The notes beneath the pieces are model-generated. The model made no database searches. It was not told the origin of the DNA and worked only from the letters and a program-made list of their open reading frames with translations. Positions 9,936 to 20,117 of a stretch of DNA of 25,857 bases are shown here, piece by piece; within the stretch, counting starts at the first letter, position 1; each line of letters opens with the position of its first letter. This DNA is from Sphaeroforma sirkka. Lineage: Eukaryota > Opisthokonta > Ichthyosporea > Ichthyophonida. Location of the stretch: contig LUCW03001925.1 in NCBI GenBank assembly GCA_001586965.3, forward strand, positions 1 through 25,857, read 5' to 3'. A program made the position numbers and the translations under genes.

Positions 9936-9947
9936 ACACTGATAGTG

Positions 9948-10969
9948 TTCCTTATCTTGAACTTTTGCGATCTTCTATTAGCTTTCGTATAGTTCGAAGG
10001 TTCTTTAGTTGATACGAGTTGTCGCTGTAAGAGAGTATAAGAAAATGTAAGCAAGAAACTCACAAATGGTTACACAAATGAGACTTACCATAGAGACTGA
10101 CGAGTACGCGCAGAATCGAATAAATCAATAAAACACATACTCGCCATCGCAGGTGTTGATGTTATGGCCAGCTTCTCCACGCTTCGAGCACGTTATAGTC
10201 TTTTTTAGTATATGATTCCTGATCACATCTTTTCCGCTGCGCCATTGATGTTGTGTAATTTTTGAAAAACAAAAATATAGCTTAGTTTTTGTATTTGGGT
10301 CGCAGGCGAGAGCGGCAGACTTAGTGGTCGCAGGCGAGAATACAAAAACTAAAAAAATTATTTAAAAAAATCAAAAACAGAATATCGAGACAGACATTTG
10401 CCGCCAAATTTGAAATCAGCGTCATGTGTTTTTTGTGTGTGTGAGAAAGAGTGTGTGGCACTAAAATCATTTACAAAATAAAGACAGATATCACAGATAA
10501 GAACCAATATGCACATTCTTTGCAGGTGGAAGGTCAGTACATTGTGGCATTTGATAGTGAATACTTGTGCATAGGCTTAAACGTCGCAGGAGACCTTCTA
10601 ATTTTCATTCTAGTTAACTAGAAATCAACATAAATGCGCTGGTGTATCTGAGATGTCAAAACTAAGTGGATATGTAGTCAGGTTACGTTCGTTTTCTTAT
10701 GGTTCATCTAAATTGTCAAGCTGCTAGTCCTTATAAATGTATCTTTGAGCATAATAAAACAAAGCACACCAACTATTTACCTTGTGGATTGGAATCACAA
10801 TACATGGTGACATATAAACCACCGCTTTTTCCAACGTACAATGCAGTCCCTGGGCTGAAAAAAAAATCCTTAAAGACAAAAATCTACCTGAATAGCGCGA
10901 GACTAGTCATTGACTTGTATACAACTCATCTGTGTATTTGAACGGAAGTAGAAAACATCAAAAAAATTA

Positions 10970-10970
<1 letters not shown>
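9948..10970. other. Non-coding AT-rich interval
   Basis: No supported gene. A short GT-rich tract lies near 10430-10460 and an inverted repeat at 10282-10352 is listed separately. Confidence 0.5.
10282..10352. repeat. 14-bp inverted repeat enclosing two 13-bp direct repeats
   Basis: The arms ttagtttttgtatt (10282-10295) and aatacaaaaactaa (10339-10352) are perfect reverse complements. Between them ggtcgcaggcgag occurs twice, at 10298-10310 and 10326-10338. The GC-rich core contrasts with the AT-rich flanks. It could be a small transposon remnant, a protein-binding site, or a slippage product. Confidence 0.8.
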
Positions 10971-11442
<472 letters not shown>

Positions 11443-11633
11443 ACCTAAAGAGTCTTTTATATGTACTTTCAATTTTTCATTAAAATAAATTTGAGAAAAG
11501 AATTGAAACTCGAATTTAGAGAATTTGATTGGGCATTTAAAACGTACCCGTAAATCTGTATGTACATTTAGTGGCTTTCCCATGTAGGACATGTGCATTT
11601 AGAGCATTTCCTTCTAAACCTATTATTCATATA

Positions 11634-12459
11634 CTATAAGGCTATTAGTATGGCGTGTACATTTTGAGTTTTGTGCATCAATCCTATTTTTTGCAATCTA
11701 TGGTCGATATAGCAGTCTACACATACTGTATTCAAGGCAAACAAGCACAATATGACGTTGTTTCTCACCCCTTGGTAACTTACAAATTGCCCCTGAACAT
11801 ACCATTGATTGCGATGTTGTGCGTACTGCGTTGAACTTTTGCTTTCTAATATTGTATGCACCTTTGTTTCTTTTTTGTCGTTCACGTGGGCTGCATTTGC
11901 TTTCGGACACGGAACGACCACGCAGTGACACCCCATCATGACAAGTCTGTAGTATATTGTCCACCACCAGCAAGTTGTACTCAGGTTTAGTTTTACTGTT
12001 ATACAGATGATTACTGGTCATAACTGAGTTGGTAATGGAAAAATTGACAAAGAAGTCCAGAGTTCTTTGTTCCCAGTTTTGTGTAAATATACCTTCTTAT
12101 ATAGACAACGTTTTACTTCGTAAGTTGTTGTTTATATCCACGGCAGCTCTTCCTTGGTTATAGTAGTCAGAGTATACCATTGGGTATTGCATCGCATATC
12201 TATTGCCTGCAGTATAGCGATAAAGAGTAGTGCCTCCACGATGTACACTACCGTATGCAGCAGCACAAAACCCTGTATACAATGTGTCTTTAAAAGCTAG
12301 TAAGTTAAAGCTCAAGCCTTTATCCCTCTCGCCGATATAGTTAACATACACCTCAAGATTGACACCAGGCCCATTAGCTGCAACGGATTGAGTACACAAA
12401 ACCGGATATTGAGTTGTCATAACACTCACACATCCAGATGTAAAAGCCGGGCATCCATA
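11634..12459 (-). pseudogene. Unrecognised gene remnant with one stop and one frameshift
   Basis: Read on the minus strand from 12459, an open frame contains an ATG at 12420 (MTTQYPVLCTQSVAANG) and protein-like sequence such as SVHRGGTTLYRYTAGNRYAM and YSDYYNQGRAAVDINNN. It hits an in-frame TAA near 12097, then continues in the same frame (IFTQNWEQRTLDFFVNF, KPEYNLLVVDNILQTCHD). Near 11940 it shifts frame into GCHCVVVPCPKANAAH and WYVQGQFVSYQGVRNNVIL, ending at 11634. Balanced amino-acid use in AT-rich DNA suggests former coding. I do not recognise the family; a host gene, a transposon ORF or an old viral insertion are all possible. An intron instead of the stop is also possible. Confidence 0.45.
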
Positions 12460-12462
12460 TTA

Positions 12463-13156
12463 GAATCTTGTAATATAAACGTACTCTTAAAAGTATGTAA
12501 ACTCAGTTTTCCTTAAATGGTTTTTAACGGTTTTATTAATTAATACCTTTTCCATTTTACATATCAGATATTTGAACAAGGCCATTAAAAGGCCCCAGTA
12601 AAATACCAAATATAAAATTTGGTCTAGTTCTATTAATAGAACTATATTTACCTTCCAAAGCTATTTATATCTGAATACTTCAGTAGCGAGATGGCTCAAC
12701 CGAACATAGGTTTCTAAGGACTACTAGCGTTGCTTAGTTTATCCTCCGTTCAGCCAACCAGATGTGTTAGTCTGATGAAGGCTAAGTCGGTAATTCTTGA
12801 TAAGTGGCAAGTTATTGGTTAATGCAACAACTATGGACATCAAGAGTATTTTTCTTTTCTTTTTTTCTAAAGATAGGAATTTATGAGTCTCTCGGGTTCG
12901 CTTCAACGAAACATACCATAGTTTCTAATAGGGCGACAACGAAACACTAAATAAAATCCCTTCGGCGAAAACAGTACTGAGAGAATTATATATAGGCAAT
13001 GTCTCAACCTCGCAATTTCTCAGAGTATTGCTGTTTTCACGTGGCATATCTAACTTTACTAAAAGACTCATTCGGTTAATTTACTTTTGAAATTTTGATA
13101 TGCTTAGACTTAACCTGAGCGTTTAATTACTCTAAAACGTTAATATCGGCTTGATA
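12463..13156. other. Non-coding interval
   Basis: No coding, RNA or repeat feature could be supported between the gene remnant and the partial LTR. Confidence 0.5.
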
Positions 13157-13527
13157 GACCGAAACCGTTTTACTTTGGTTTTCGCTTTACGAACTAGATC
13201 GTACCTTCACATACGTCCGTAGTCCTAAAAGCTACTGGGGGCTATGTAGAAATACGGCCTCCGGTCAGTCTAAAATATCAAGATCAAATGAGATAACATA
13301 TTGGTTTTTAATTGTATTTAAAACAATTTAATACAAATTCTTTTTCCAATATTTCCAGTGTTCTAAATTCACTTTGATGGCTCCAATAGCCTGAGTATTT
13401 GGTATGACTCATTTACTTGGACCCATTTGAGACGATAGTAGATATAGGATATTACAAACTAAATTTTATAATCTCTGAACTACTACTTACAGGTTTTGGT
13501 TTTCCCGCCAATCTCCAAAATCCAATA
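13157..13527 (+). mobile_element. Partial older copy of the B/C family: 3' internal end plus 5' part of LTR
   Basis: From gaccgaaacc at 13157 the sequence follows the 3' untranslated end of element C, the polypurine-type tract (actgggggcta), and then an LTR starting TGTAGAAATACGG at 13245. Homology stops at tccaata (13527), about 283 bp into a ~596-bp LTR. It has more substitutions than the other three LTR copies, so it is probably an older insertion, truncated by a later event. Confidence 0.85.
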
Positions 13528-13720
13528 CCCGCACATGATAACTTATCATAGCCAGCCAATGTTTCGAATGCACGCACCGTTTTGATCTCGTGTTGATTAC
13601 AAACCGTGTAAGCTGACGAAGGATGTAGTGTCAAAATGGGAGTTGTACCAAAGATACCAATATCATAAACACTCGGTTTTATTATCCTATTCACTACGAT
13701 TAATTTGAGCTACTAAAAGA
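13528..13720. other. Short non-coding interval between two LTR-like sequences
   Basis: No feature supported. An 80-codon minus-strand frame here runs into the partial LTR and is not considered a gene. Confidence 0.4.
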
Positions 13721-14109
13721 TGTCAGAATGCCATTAAAAGCTGAGTTATGGGCATTTACAACGTGTGCACAACACCTGAAATCACAGACAACACCTTAAT
13801 TGTTTTATTTTCTATTTCTATTCTACATATATCGCGATCGTTGGAATGGGATCTTCCAGTTATGCTAGCGCGGCAAAAGTGGTGGCACTGAATTTAAAGC
13901 ACTCCCCTCTAGCTCTCCAACAACGGTTCCTGGACATCAACGACATAATTTAGTTATATAAAAGACGTGTTTTATATCCGTACACTAGAGTGTATTAAAT
14001 ACACGAATTTGTATTCTGATTTTATAGCTCATATGTATAAGAACATATTATCCTCACTGATTCGTATCAATAGGGTTACTGTATGGCCCAGTAACCTAGA
14101 ACGCCAACA
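13721..14109 (+). mobile_element. Candidate LTR of a second retroelement family
   Basis: The segment begins TGTCAGAATG and ends ..CCAACA, giving TG...CA termini. It has a TATA box (tatataaaag near 13956-13965), and two bases after the end comes TGGCGCCGG (14112-14120), which looks like a tRNA primer binding site. That combination suggests the 5' LTR of a plus-strand element whose body is cut off at 14177 by the nested cluster. No second copy is present to confirm the boundaries. Confidence 0.35.
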
Positions 14110-14111
14110 AG

Positions 14112-14120
14112 TGGCGCCGG
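14112..14120 (+). promoter_or_regulatory. Candidate primer binding site TGGCGCCGG
   Basis: TGGCGCC is the start of PBS sequences complementary to several tRNA 3' ends (Lys and Asp types). It sits two bases after the putative LTR end at 14109. The bases after position nine do not match a PBS I can name. Confidence 0.35.
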
Positions 14121-14176
14121 CTCTACTTCTGTTCTCCTCTGAGTTTGCTGCCGCTCTGGAGTAAGAATTCGGACAA

Positions 14177-14772
14177 TGTAAACTTCGATGGAAATTACTA
14201 GGTTTCAAACTATAATAAATTAAAATACAATTTAGTCAGTTAGGATTTAGCAGTGGTAGCTTGTGTAAGAATGATCGGGACTGCCTCTTGTTAAGAACCT
14301 AAATATCCTCGATCACACAGGGCGTACCTCTAGCTGTTCTTTATTGAATAATTTTCACTAGAAGTACTAAGTGTTCATGACCACTTGCCTAATTTGTAGA
14401 TAGACATAATAACGTAAGTCACGTTAATACATTAACTGATATAAATAAAGTTCCATCTGAAGAAAAGTTAAAAAAAAGAAAAGACTTATTGGATTTTGGA
14501 GATTGGCGGGAGGACCAAAATCTATAAGTAGTAGTTCGGAGATTATAAAATTTAGTTTATAATATCCTACATCTACTAATGTCTCAAATAGGTCCAAGTA
14601 GATGAGTCATACCAAATACTCAGGCTATTGGAGCCATCAAAGTGAATTTAGAACACTTTGGAAATATTGGAAAAAAGAGCTTGTACTAAATTATTTAAAA
14701 TACAAATAAAAACCAATGTATTATCTCAATTGATCTTGATATTTTAGACTGACCGGAGGCCGTATTTCTACA
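14177..14772 (-). repeat. LTR, 3' copy of element B
   Basis: 596 bp; on the minus strand it starts TGTAGAAATACGG and ends AAGTTTACA, giving TGT...ACA inverted ends. It carries an AATAAA polyadenylation signal (14340-14345 on the minus strand). Nearly identical to LTRs at 22961-23557 and 23960-24552; differences include T-run lengths. Confidence 0.93.
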
Positions 14773-14785
14773 TAGCCCCCCAGTA
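14773..14785 (-). promoter_or_regulatory. Polypurine-type tract upstream of the 3' LTR
   Basis: On the minus strand actggggggcta directly precedes the LTR start, the usual place for plus-strand DNA priming. Element C has the matching actggggcta before 22961 and the old copy actgggggcta before 13245, differing in G-run length. Confidence 0.6.
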
Positions 14786-14900
14786 GCTTTTAGAACTACG
14801 AACGTACGTTAAGATACGATCTAGTAGGTAAAGCGAAAACCAAAGTAAAAACGGTTTCGGTCATGACTTATCGAGTAAGTATGTGCCTATATGTACGAGT

Positions 14901-16379
14901 TCAAGACTCATGTTGTACTCTATGTCGTTTAGTATTTGGTCCAGTAACCATTTCCGATGTAGGCGCCTTACGTTTATTATTTGGTAAGGTAATAGCCAAA
15001 GGCTGTTCTTCATTAGTAAGTAAGTTTGAACAATTTTCTGCACTGTTGGTAAGCAGATCAGAAAGTTTAGTCACGTAGGAAGTAGGTGGCAAATAGGGAA
15101 TTTCAGATCCGTCAGGGTTTGTAGTCACCTGAGGAAACCCTTTTCGTTTATCTCGTGTGTTCTTATGTAAACGCTTATTCCATTTCTTATTAAAGATACG
15201 AAGAAAGTCGCGAGATTCACGAAATGCATCGGAGGTTAGCCAAGCTACTGTCCCATCCATGAAACGGGTCTTGTAGTAAGTGTAACCGTCTTCGGATGTT
15301 TCGTCAATTATATCTTTGACTTGTGACTCCATAACTGGTACATCAGAATCAAATGAGCGAGCGAATGAGAGTTCGGAGGTAGGGATACGGTGAGTGCCTA
15401 GATTGGTTGCGCTAGTACCATCAATGTTATTCACTTCGTAAGTATCACTCTTCTCATCATGGTAGGAAATAACAAAAGGTCCTATCGTCTTAGAAGAGAG
15501 TTCGGTAACGTTGGCATTTCGATTTATAATGTTAGCGTAATCGCCGACTTTGAACTGAACAATGTTCTTAGTGTTATTCCATCGGTCATACGCTTTAAGT
15601 AGGACGCGATTTTTTGTGCTCGAGTAAACAGGGGTAAACAACGTTCTGCATATGCTCGATCTTTTGTAGCCACGGGGTAGCGTGTTTCTCGGACGTAGTT
15701 TTATCAAACGTTGCTTGTAATTCACTATAGCGGCCAAAGAAAAGTGAAACGGGAGTGTTCCAGTTTGAGGATTCATGTAGTTATTCATTTGAGTCTGAAC
15801 CCATTTCAAATGATAAGGCCACATATCCTCAACGTCGTCTAGTGCGGTACGCAAGAGTTTCTTAAGTTCTCTATGACGTGTCTCATTTGCACCCTGCGTT
15901 TGAGGTTTGTAAGGAACACCACGCCTATGGGTCATGCCTGATACGAGTATACGTGCCTCCATTACGTCGGTACAAAACTCACTACCGTTATCAGAACATA
16001 GTACTCGGGGGAAACCGAAGTCATTGAAGACGTGATAGCATAATTCTGCCATTGTTTGTGGACGTTTGTTCGGTATTGCATAAAGCAAGTTATAGCCCGA
16101 AGCCACACATAAGAAATGACAGATATATACATCGCCAGTATGCTTGGATCGCGGGAGTTTAACCAAATCGACTATGACTCGGCGCATCGGTTGGTCTTCT
16201 GTCACACTTTTAGGGGTGCCCAACCGTATCGCTTGATCTGGTTCTTTTCACAATCAGTACAGCGTCGGTATACTTCACGTATGGTTTCTTTCAGCGCCGG
16301 GTGATCAAGCCCTGCACGAATAGCTATTTTATAAGTATGCTCATATGCTCGATGCGTTAAATTATGTATAATTTTAACT
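14901..16379 (-). pseudogene. pol: Element B integrase with divergent chromodomain-like tail
   Basis: A 440-codon frame (16223-14901) carries the DDE core: IVDLVKLPRS, LCSDNGSEF and GANETRHRELKK, followed by an SH3-like part (FKVGDYANIINR, GPFVISYHDEKS) and a chromodomain-like tail (DGYTYYKTRFMDGTVAWLTS ... SRDFLRIFNKKW). It ends in a basic region with KRKAPTSEMV and KRHR, a possible nuclear signal. The zinc-binding HHCC part (NLTHRAYEHTYK ... RRCTDCEKN) lies upstream at about 16370-16230 in another frame. Relative to copy C, B lacks one A near 16209 and two A near 16386, which break the frame. C is intact at both places, so the ancestral frame was continuous. Confidence 0.88.
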
Positions 16380-17628
16380 CTACTCGAGCTTCTCTAAGTC
16401 AGTCAGATTCTGCGTAACGCTGGCTGGATGAACCATAGTCCTGTTGGAAAGGGCAACCTCAGTATCAGGAGGGGTAGACTCCTGAGATACATAATTGACA
16501 ACATTGGATTGTTGAAGTATCTTCTTCAGTTGTTTCGCAACTCCTGGCTGTTCTTTAAGCAGCGCTTTAAGTAGTTGAGTGCGAGCTTCAGGTTCTCTTA
16601 GAGTTTTGAGTCTTTGATCCATGGCCTTAGCTAGTTCCATGTTTTTTTTACGATCTAATGCCGTTTCAATCGGCATTACCTCGACTGCAATCTTGTTGGG
16701 TGCATGTGTTGTACGAGTCTTGAGCTTTTGTTCAAACTCTTTAGACTCCTCTAGTTTAGCTAAGAATTCGGTTGAGGGTTTCCACTTAGTGGTACCTGCA
16801 GGACCGATGCGACAAACAATGGTGTGTTTCCAAGGCGTCTTCTTAATAGAATAGGATCCCTGATACAAGAACGTGTCGGTTTCACGGTCGACATAAATAG
16901 GTTCGTCTTGAATCATATTAATTAAATCACGTATCCATGGGTCGGAGTTACGTAAGGGACAACACAGCGTAATGGTAGATTTAGTAATATTAACATAATT
17001 TAACAACTGTGCGATAAGTTGACAAGGTGGGTTAGCCCACGCATTATGCTTTGATAAGTCAAGCTGAAATGCATCACCTTTAGGATGAGTCAACGACCTA
17101 TATTCAGAAACCTGTTTGTTATGTTCTGCGGCGAACATATCAACAGTAAATGGACCCCATCGTGATTGAGCGAGGTTAAACCATTTCTTATTTAGCATCC
17201 AATCGGTTGCTAATAACTCTTTGACTGTTTTCTGGTAGTCGGGCACAAGTCGAGAGAGCATGTCAGGAAGATGGTTATGTATTCCTGGAATGTGTGTTAT
17301 ATTAAAAGCGAACTTGGCAATAATGTCATGCCAGCGGCTCACCAACTGTGAATCAGGGTTCATATCTTTTAAGTATGTTAAAGACTTTTGATCACAGGCG
17401 ACAGTAAAGTAACTTCCATAAAGGTAGTCTTTAAACTGTCTTAGCGCAGTAACTATAGCAAGGAGCTCTTGTTTAACGGTAGGGTAATTCCGTTGACTCT
17501 TATTATAACTCTTGCTAAAGAATTGTATGTAGCGCGGTTTACCATTTATCGTTTGGTAAAGCACTCCACCTACCGCTCGATCTGAAGCGTCGGTTGCTAC
17601 TTGGAATGGGACACCATCCCGTCCATTA
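16380..17628 (-). pseudogene. pol: Element B RNase H, Dam-like domain and linker
   Basis: The 394-codon frame from 17564 starts inside RNase H (upstream VATDASDRAVGG is in the preceding codons), with FFSKSYNKSQRNYPTVKQE as the catalytic Glu block and the tether HIPGIHNHLPDMLSRL (residues ~91-106). The Dam-like region is residues ~137-215: FTVDMFAAEHNK, GDAFQLDL, NAWANPPCQLIAQLL (NPPC at residues 178-181, 17033-17022) and NSDPW. KTPWKHTIVCRIGPAG follows. The last ~150 residues are a charged linker (MELAKAMDQRLKTL). The fourth motif residue is Cys rather than an aromatic, in both B and C, which argues against normal base-flipping methylation. The frame joins RT by a G-run indel at about 17618-17621. 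Confidence 0.82.
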
Positions 17629-18560
17629 CTTTACTTTTGACTAGTTTAAATGCATCATCACATTCTTTAGTCCAAAGCTTTCCCAAAGGTCCTTTGTGCA
17701 GCCGTAGGTGACTGAAAGGCTTTAAGTAATGAGAAAGATGCGGTACCGAATCCGAGAAGAAGTTAACAAACCCACACACAGAGTTCACATCTCTTCCAGT
17801 AATTGGTGTTGATAAATCCAACAGAAAATGTTTCTTGCCAGGATCAATTTCTACCCCTGCTGCAGATACTTTGTAGCCAAGTAAGTGTATAGTATCTTTA
17901 GCAAAAGAACACTTGTCTTCGTTAATCTTAAGTTTAGCATGATTAAGTCGCTTTAAGACTTCTTTAACGAGTTTAGCATGTTCATGTGCTGTCTTTGTAA
18001 AGATAACTATATCATCTAAATAGACTGATACGTTATACGACAGGTCCGCAAATAGTTCCATCATAACTTGTTGGAAGAAAGAAGGTAACATGTGTAAGCC
18101 TTCAGGTGCACCTTTAAACTGGTACTTCTTACCTTGCCAAGTAAAGGAAAAGTATTTCCTATGAGGCTCATATATCTGTAGTTGATGGAATGCAGCTTTT
18201 AAGTCTATCTTGGAAAAGATAGTCGCACCCTCCATTTTGCGTAGTATCTCGCTTATCTTAGGTAAGGGAAAACTATGTTGCGGAATTAGTTTGTTGATTG
18301 GCGACAGGTCTAGTACTACTCTTGTTTTACTAAACGTTCCATCAGATTTATATTGATCGACCGCTAAGAGAGCTAAGTTAACTGGGGTTGCATCATAATT
18401 GATTTCAATTAGACCCTGTTTTTTAACCAATCTTCGACTTGGGTTTTGACAACGTCTTTGTGTCTCCAACTCACGTAGTTATGTGAAGGACACTTTAACT
18501 TAGAGAAGTCGACGTTTGTTAAGTCAAGTCTAACGTACCCATTAGAGAACTTAAACATAC
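17597..18560 (-). pseudogene. pol: Element B reverse transcriptase
   Basis: A 290-residue frame (18469-17597) holds RVVLDLSPINKLIPQ, FSKIDLKAAFHQLQI, FKGAPEGLHMLPSFFQQ, the catalytic VYLDDIVIFT (YLDD at 18011-18022), LKINEDKCSFAKDTIHLLGY and a connection part ending KLWTKECDDAFKLVK. This is a complete Ty3/gypsy RT palm and thumb. The fingers begin in another frame at about 18560 (YVSWRHKDVVKTQVEDWLK), with the join at an A-run near 18420 that appears one base short. The downstream join to RNase H also fails at a G-run near 17619. No other damage to RT was seen. Confidence 0.92.
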
Positions 18561-18634
18561 ACCACACCAGTCAGTTATTGCAATCTTCCTGTTTTGTATA
18601 ATTAAGTCCATAATTATATCGGTGAAGTGCGGAA

Positions 18635-19050
18635 TCATATCTTTGCTTCACCTTCCGGAGGTTTAGGTATCTTTAACATATTATCATCTGACTGATCTTT
18701 ATTCGGGTCCAGCCCATTAGGCAGACCAGTGAGTGTTATACCTAAACTGAGAAGATCAGTCATACCTATAATTAAATCGTATTTCTGAGACATGTCAGTA
18801 ACGATTAGGTGAGTCTTCACTTCTCTTCTATCTGACAGCATTATGTGTGCATAGTCAATGGCTTGTTCGCAAGTAGTAACTTTGCCATTTCCCAAGATTA
18901 AATCAGTTGTTTCGTTATGGACAGCCATATCTGTAGCGTAGGCTACTCGGCGTGAGATAGCAGAGACTTCAGCCCTGGATCAAATAGTGCCATAACTTTT
19001 TCTCCATTTACGAAAACTGCTTGAAAGATACGTTCATCTCCTTTGGTATG
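18635..19050 (-). pseudogene. pol: Element B protease with DPG in place of DSG/DTG
   Basis: Minus-strand sequence reads IFQAVFVNGEKVMALFDPGL, aligning with retropepsin ...ALxDSG/DTG, but the active-site triplet is DPG (18973-18981). A stop follows about ten codons later. The C-terminal lobe is in the 97-codon frame 18928-18635, with LIVTDMSQKYDLIIGMTDLL and LGITLTGLPNGLD, the usual IIG.DLL..LG signature. Replacing Ser/Thr by Pro should remove activity. It could be a mutation in this copy only; copy C lacks this region so there is no comparison. Confidence 0.75.
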
Positions 19051-19094
19051 GATTTTATTGAACATTTTCTCATAATCTTGCTCTAGTGCACACA

Positions 19095-19512
19095 TATGGT
19101 ACTGTCAGTGCTTAACTTGGACGTCCGGTAAGTCCTTGCAATCCTCTTTGTGCCAACCGTTAGTACCCTTGCAAGTAGCACACTCTTTCATATAGTGTCC
19201 AAAATCTGGCTTGCCTGGTGCACACTAAACAGGGTCGTGTCTACCATTCCACTTGCCATTACGTTTTGTGAGGTTGTAACCACACTTCTTGCAAGGCGCT
19301 CTCACCTTCTTTTCACCTTTCGGTTCGGTAGAAGTAGAGCCAGTACCCCTCCAGTAGTAGTGCGAGGGTTTCTTAGTACTACGCGCAGTATTAGTCTCTA
19401 CTGCGTTTCGCTTAGTGGGCTGGGTGTAGCTCGTGGTACTAAGTACTCTAGTAGAGGAATTGGTATGCTCGTGAACTGTCTTCTCAAAGACAGACCAAGG
19501 TATAGATCGCAA
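19095..19512 (-). pseudogene. gag: Element B nucleocapsid-like Cys/His-rich segment
   Basis: The 95-codon frame at 19512-19225 is basic and ends APCKKCGYNLTKRNGKWNGR. Immediately after its TAG stop the same frame goes on with HYMKECATCKGTNGWHKEDC, ending in a second Cys/His cluster of form C-x2-C-x6-H-x3-C. This fits retroelement nucleocapsid zinc fingers that bind element RNA, in a variant spacing. The in-frame TAG (near 19225-19227) may be a point mutation. Confidence 0.65.
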
Positions 19513-19555
19513 ATCACCATAGGCGATGATGTCGTCATTGACTTTCTTAAAGAGG

Positions 19556-20117
19556 TTAGCTCCCAGTCTCCATCATCTGACAAATTAATAAATATTCGCC
19601 AGTATAGGTACGACCACCCATTCGAGTATTCATATGTGTCATATGAGCTAGAGCACCTCGAATAGTGGTATCGTTCGCAAAGAACTTGCGAGACTCTAGA
19701 AGTTCACGGTCACGTGCATCTTCAAAAAAAGGTGTTAAGTATATTATCACGCAACTGGTGCCAGGGTAGGGCTTTCCAGTTGGGCTCATGAACCTTCAAG
19801 ATAGTTCGCCATTCACCTGGCTCACAGAAATGAATAAAGGCATTCATCATCTGCTTATCCTTAAGGCTGGCAGACTCCTTAAGTTGGTCGAAGGCCTTCA
19901 GTGTCTCCACTGTACTCTCATTAGTAGAGAAATCGACCTCAGCCTGCGCGTTACCTAGCTGCTTTATAAAGCTTGGTTCTAAGTGTTCACGAGGCTCATG
20001 CTCAGTGCTACGGGCTGCTAGTGCCAAGATGGTGTCTATTTCCTTTCTCTTGTTATCGATTAGATAGCGAATGTTATCCGCTTTCCTAACCCTAAAACCC
20101 ATCATGCAGTACCCTGT
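19556..20117 (-). pseudogene. gag: Element B gag capsid region, 5'-cut by element C
   Basis: Helical, charged protein: RVRKADNIRYLIDNKRKEID, EHLEPSFIKQLGNAQAEVDF, MMNAFIHFCEPGEWRTILKV, PNWKALPWHQLRDNILNTFF, then a frame shift at a T/A run near 19730 into FEDARDRELLESRKFFAND and NTRMGGRTYTGEYLLICQMM. This is capsid-like by position and composition. The sequence right of 20117 belongs to element C, so any apparent start codon at 20129-20135 is chimeric. The first part of gag is at 23879-23558. Confidence 0.7.

Larger units (their letters stand above)
8389..9947. mobile_element. Possible insertion flanked by 12-bp direct repeats with telomere-like tail
   Basis: The 12-mer acactgatagtg occurs at 8389-8400 and at 9936-9947. 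The second copy comes directly after an A-rich tract containing two AAACCCT units (9911-9935). A 3' simple-repeat tail followed by a target-site duplication is the footprint of a non-LTR retrotransposon inserted on the plus strand. However no reverse transcriptase is encoded between, and the only notable frame lies on the minus strand. The 12-mer is also partly palindromic, which weakens the duplication argument. Confidence 0.3.

Noticed and set aside
13967..14164. 65-codon plus-strand frame
   Set aside because: Lies across the candidate LTR and PBS; no protein-like features.
14863..15078. Plus-strand frames within the integrase region, also mirrored at 22565-22870
   Set aside because: They are antisense shadows of the integrase tail; both copies show the same shadow, as expected from duplicated coding sequence.
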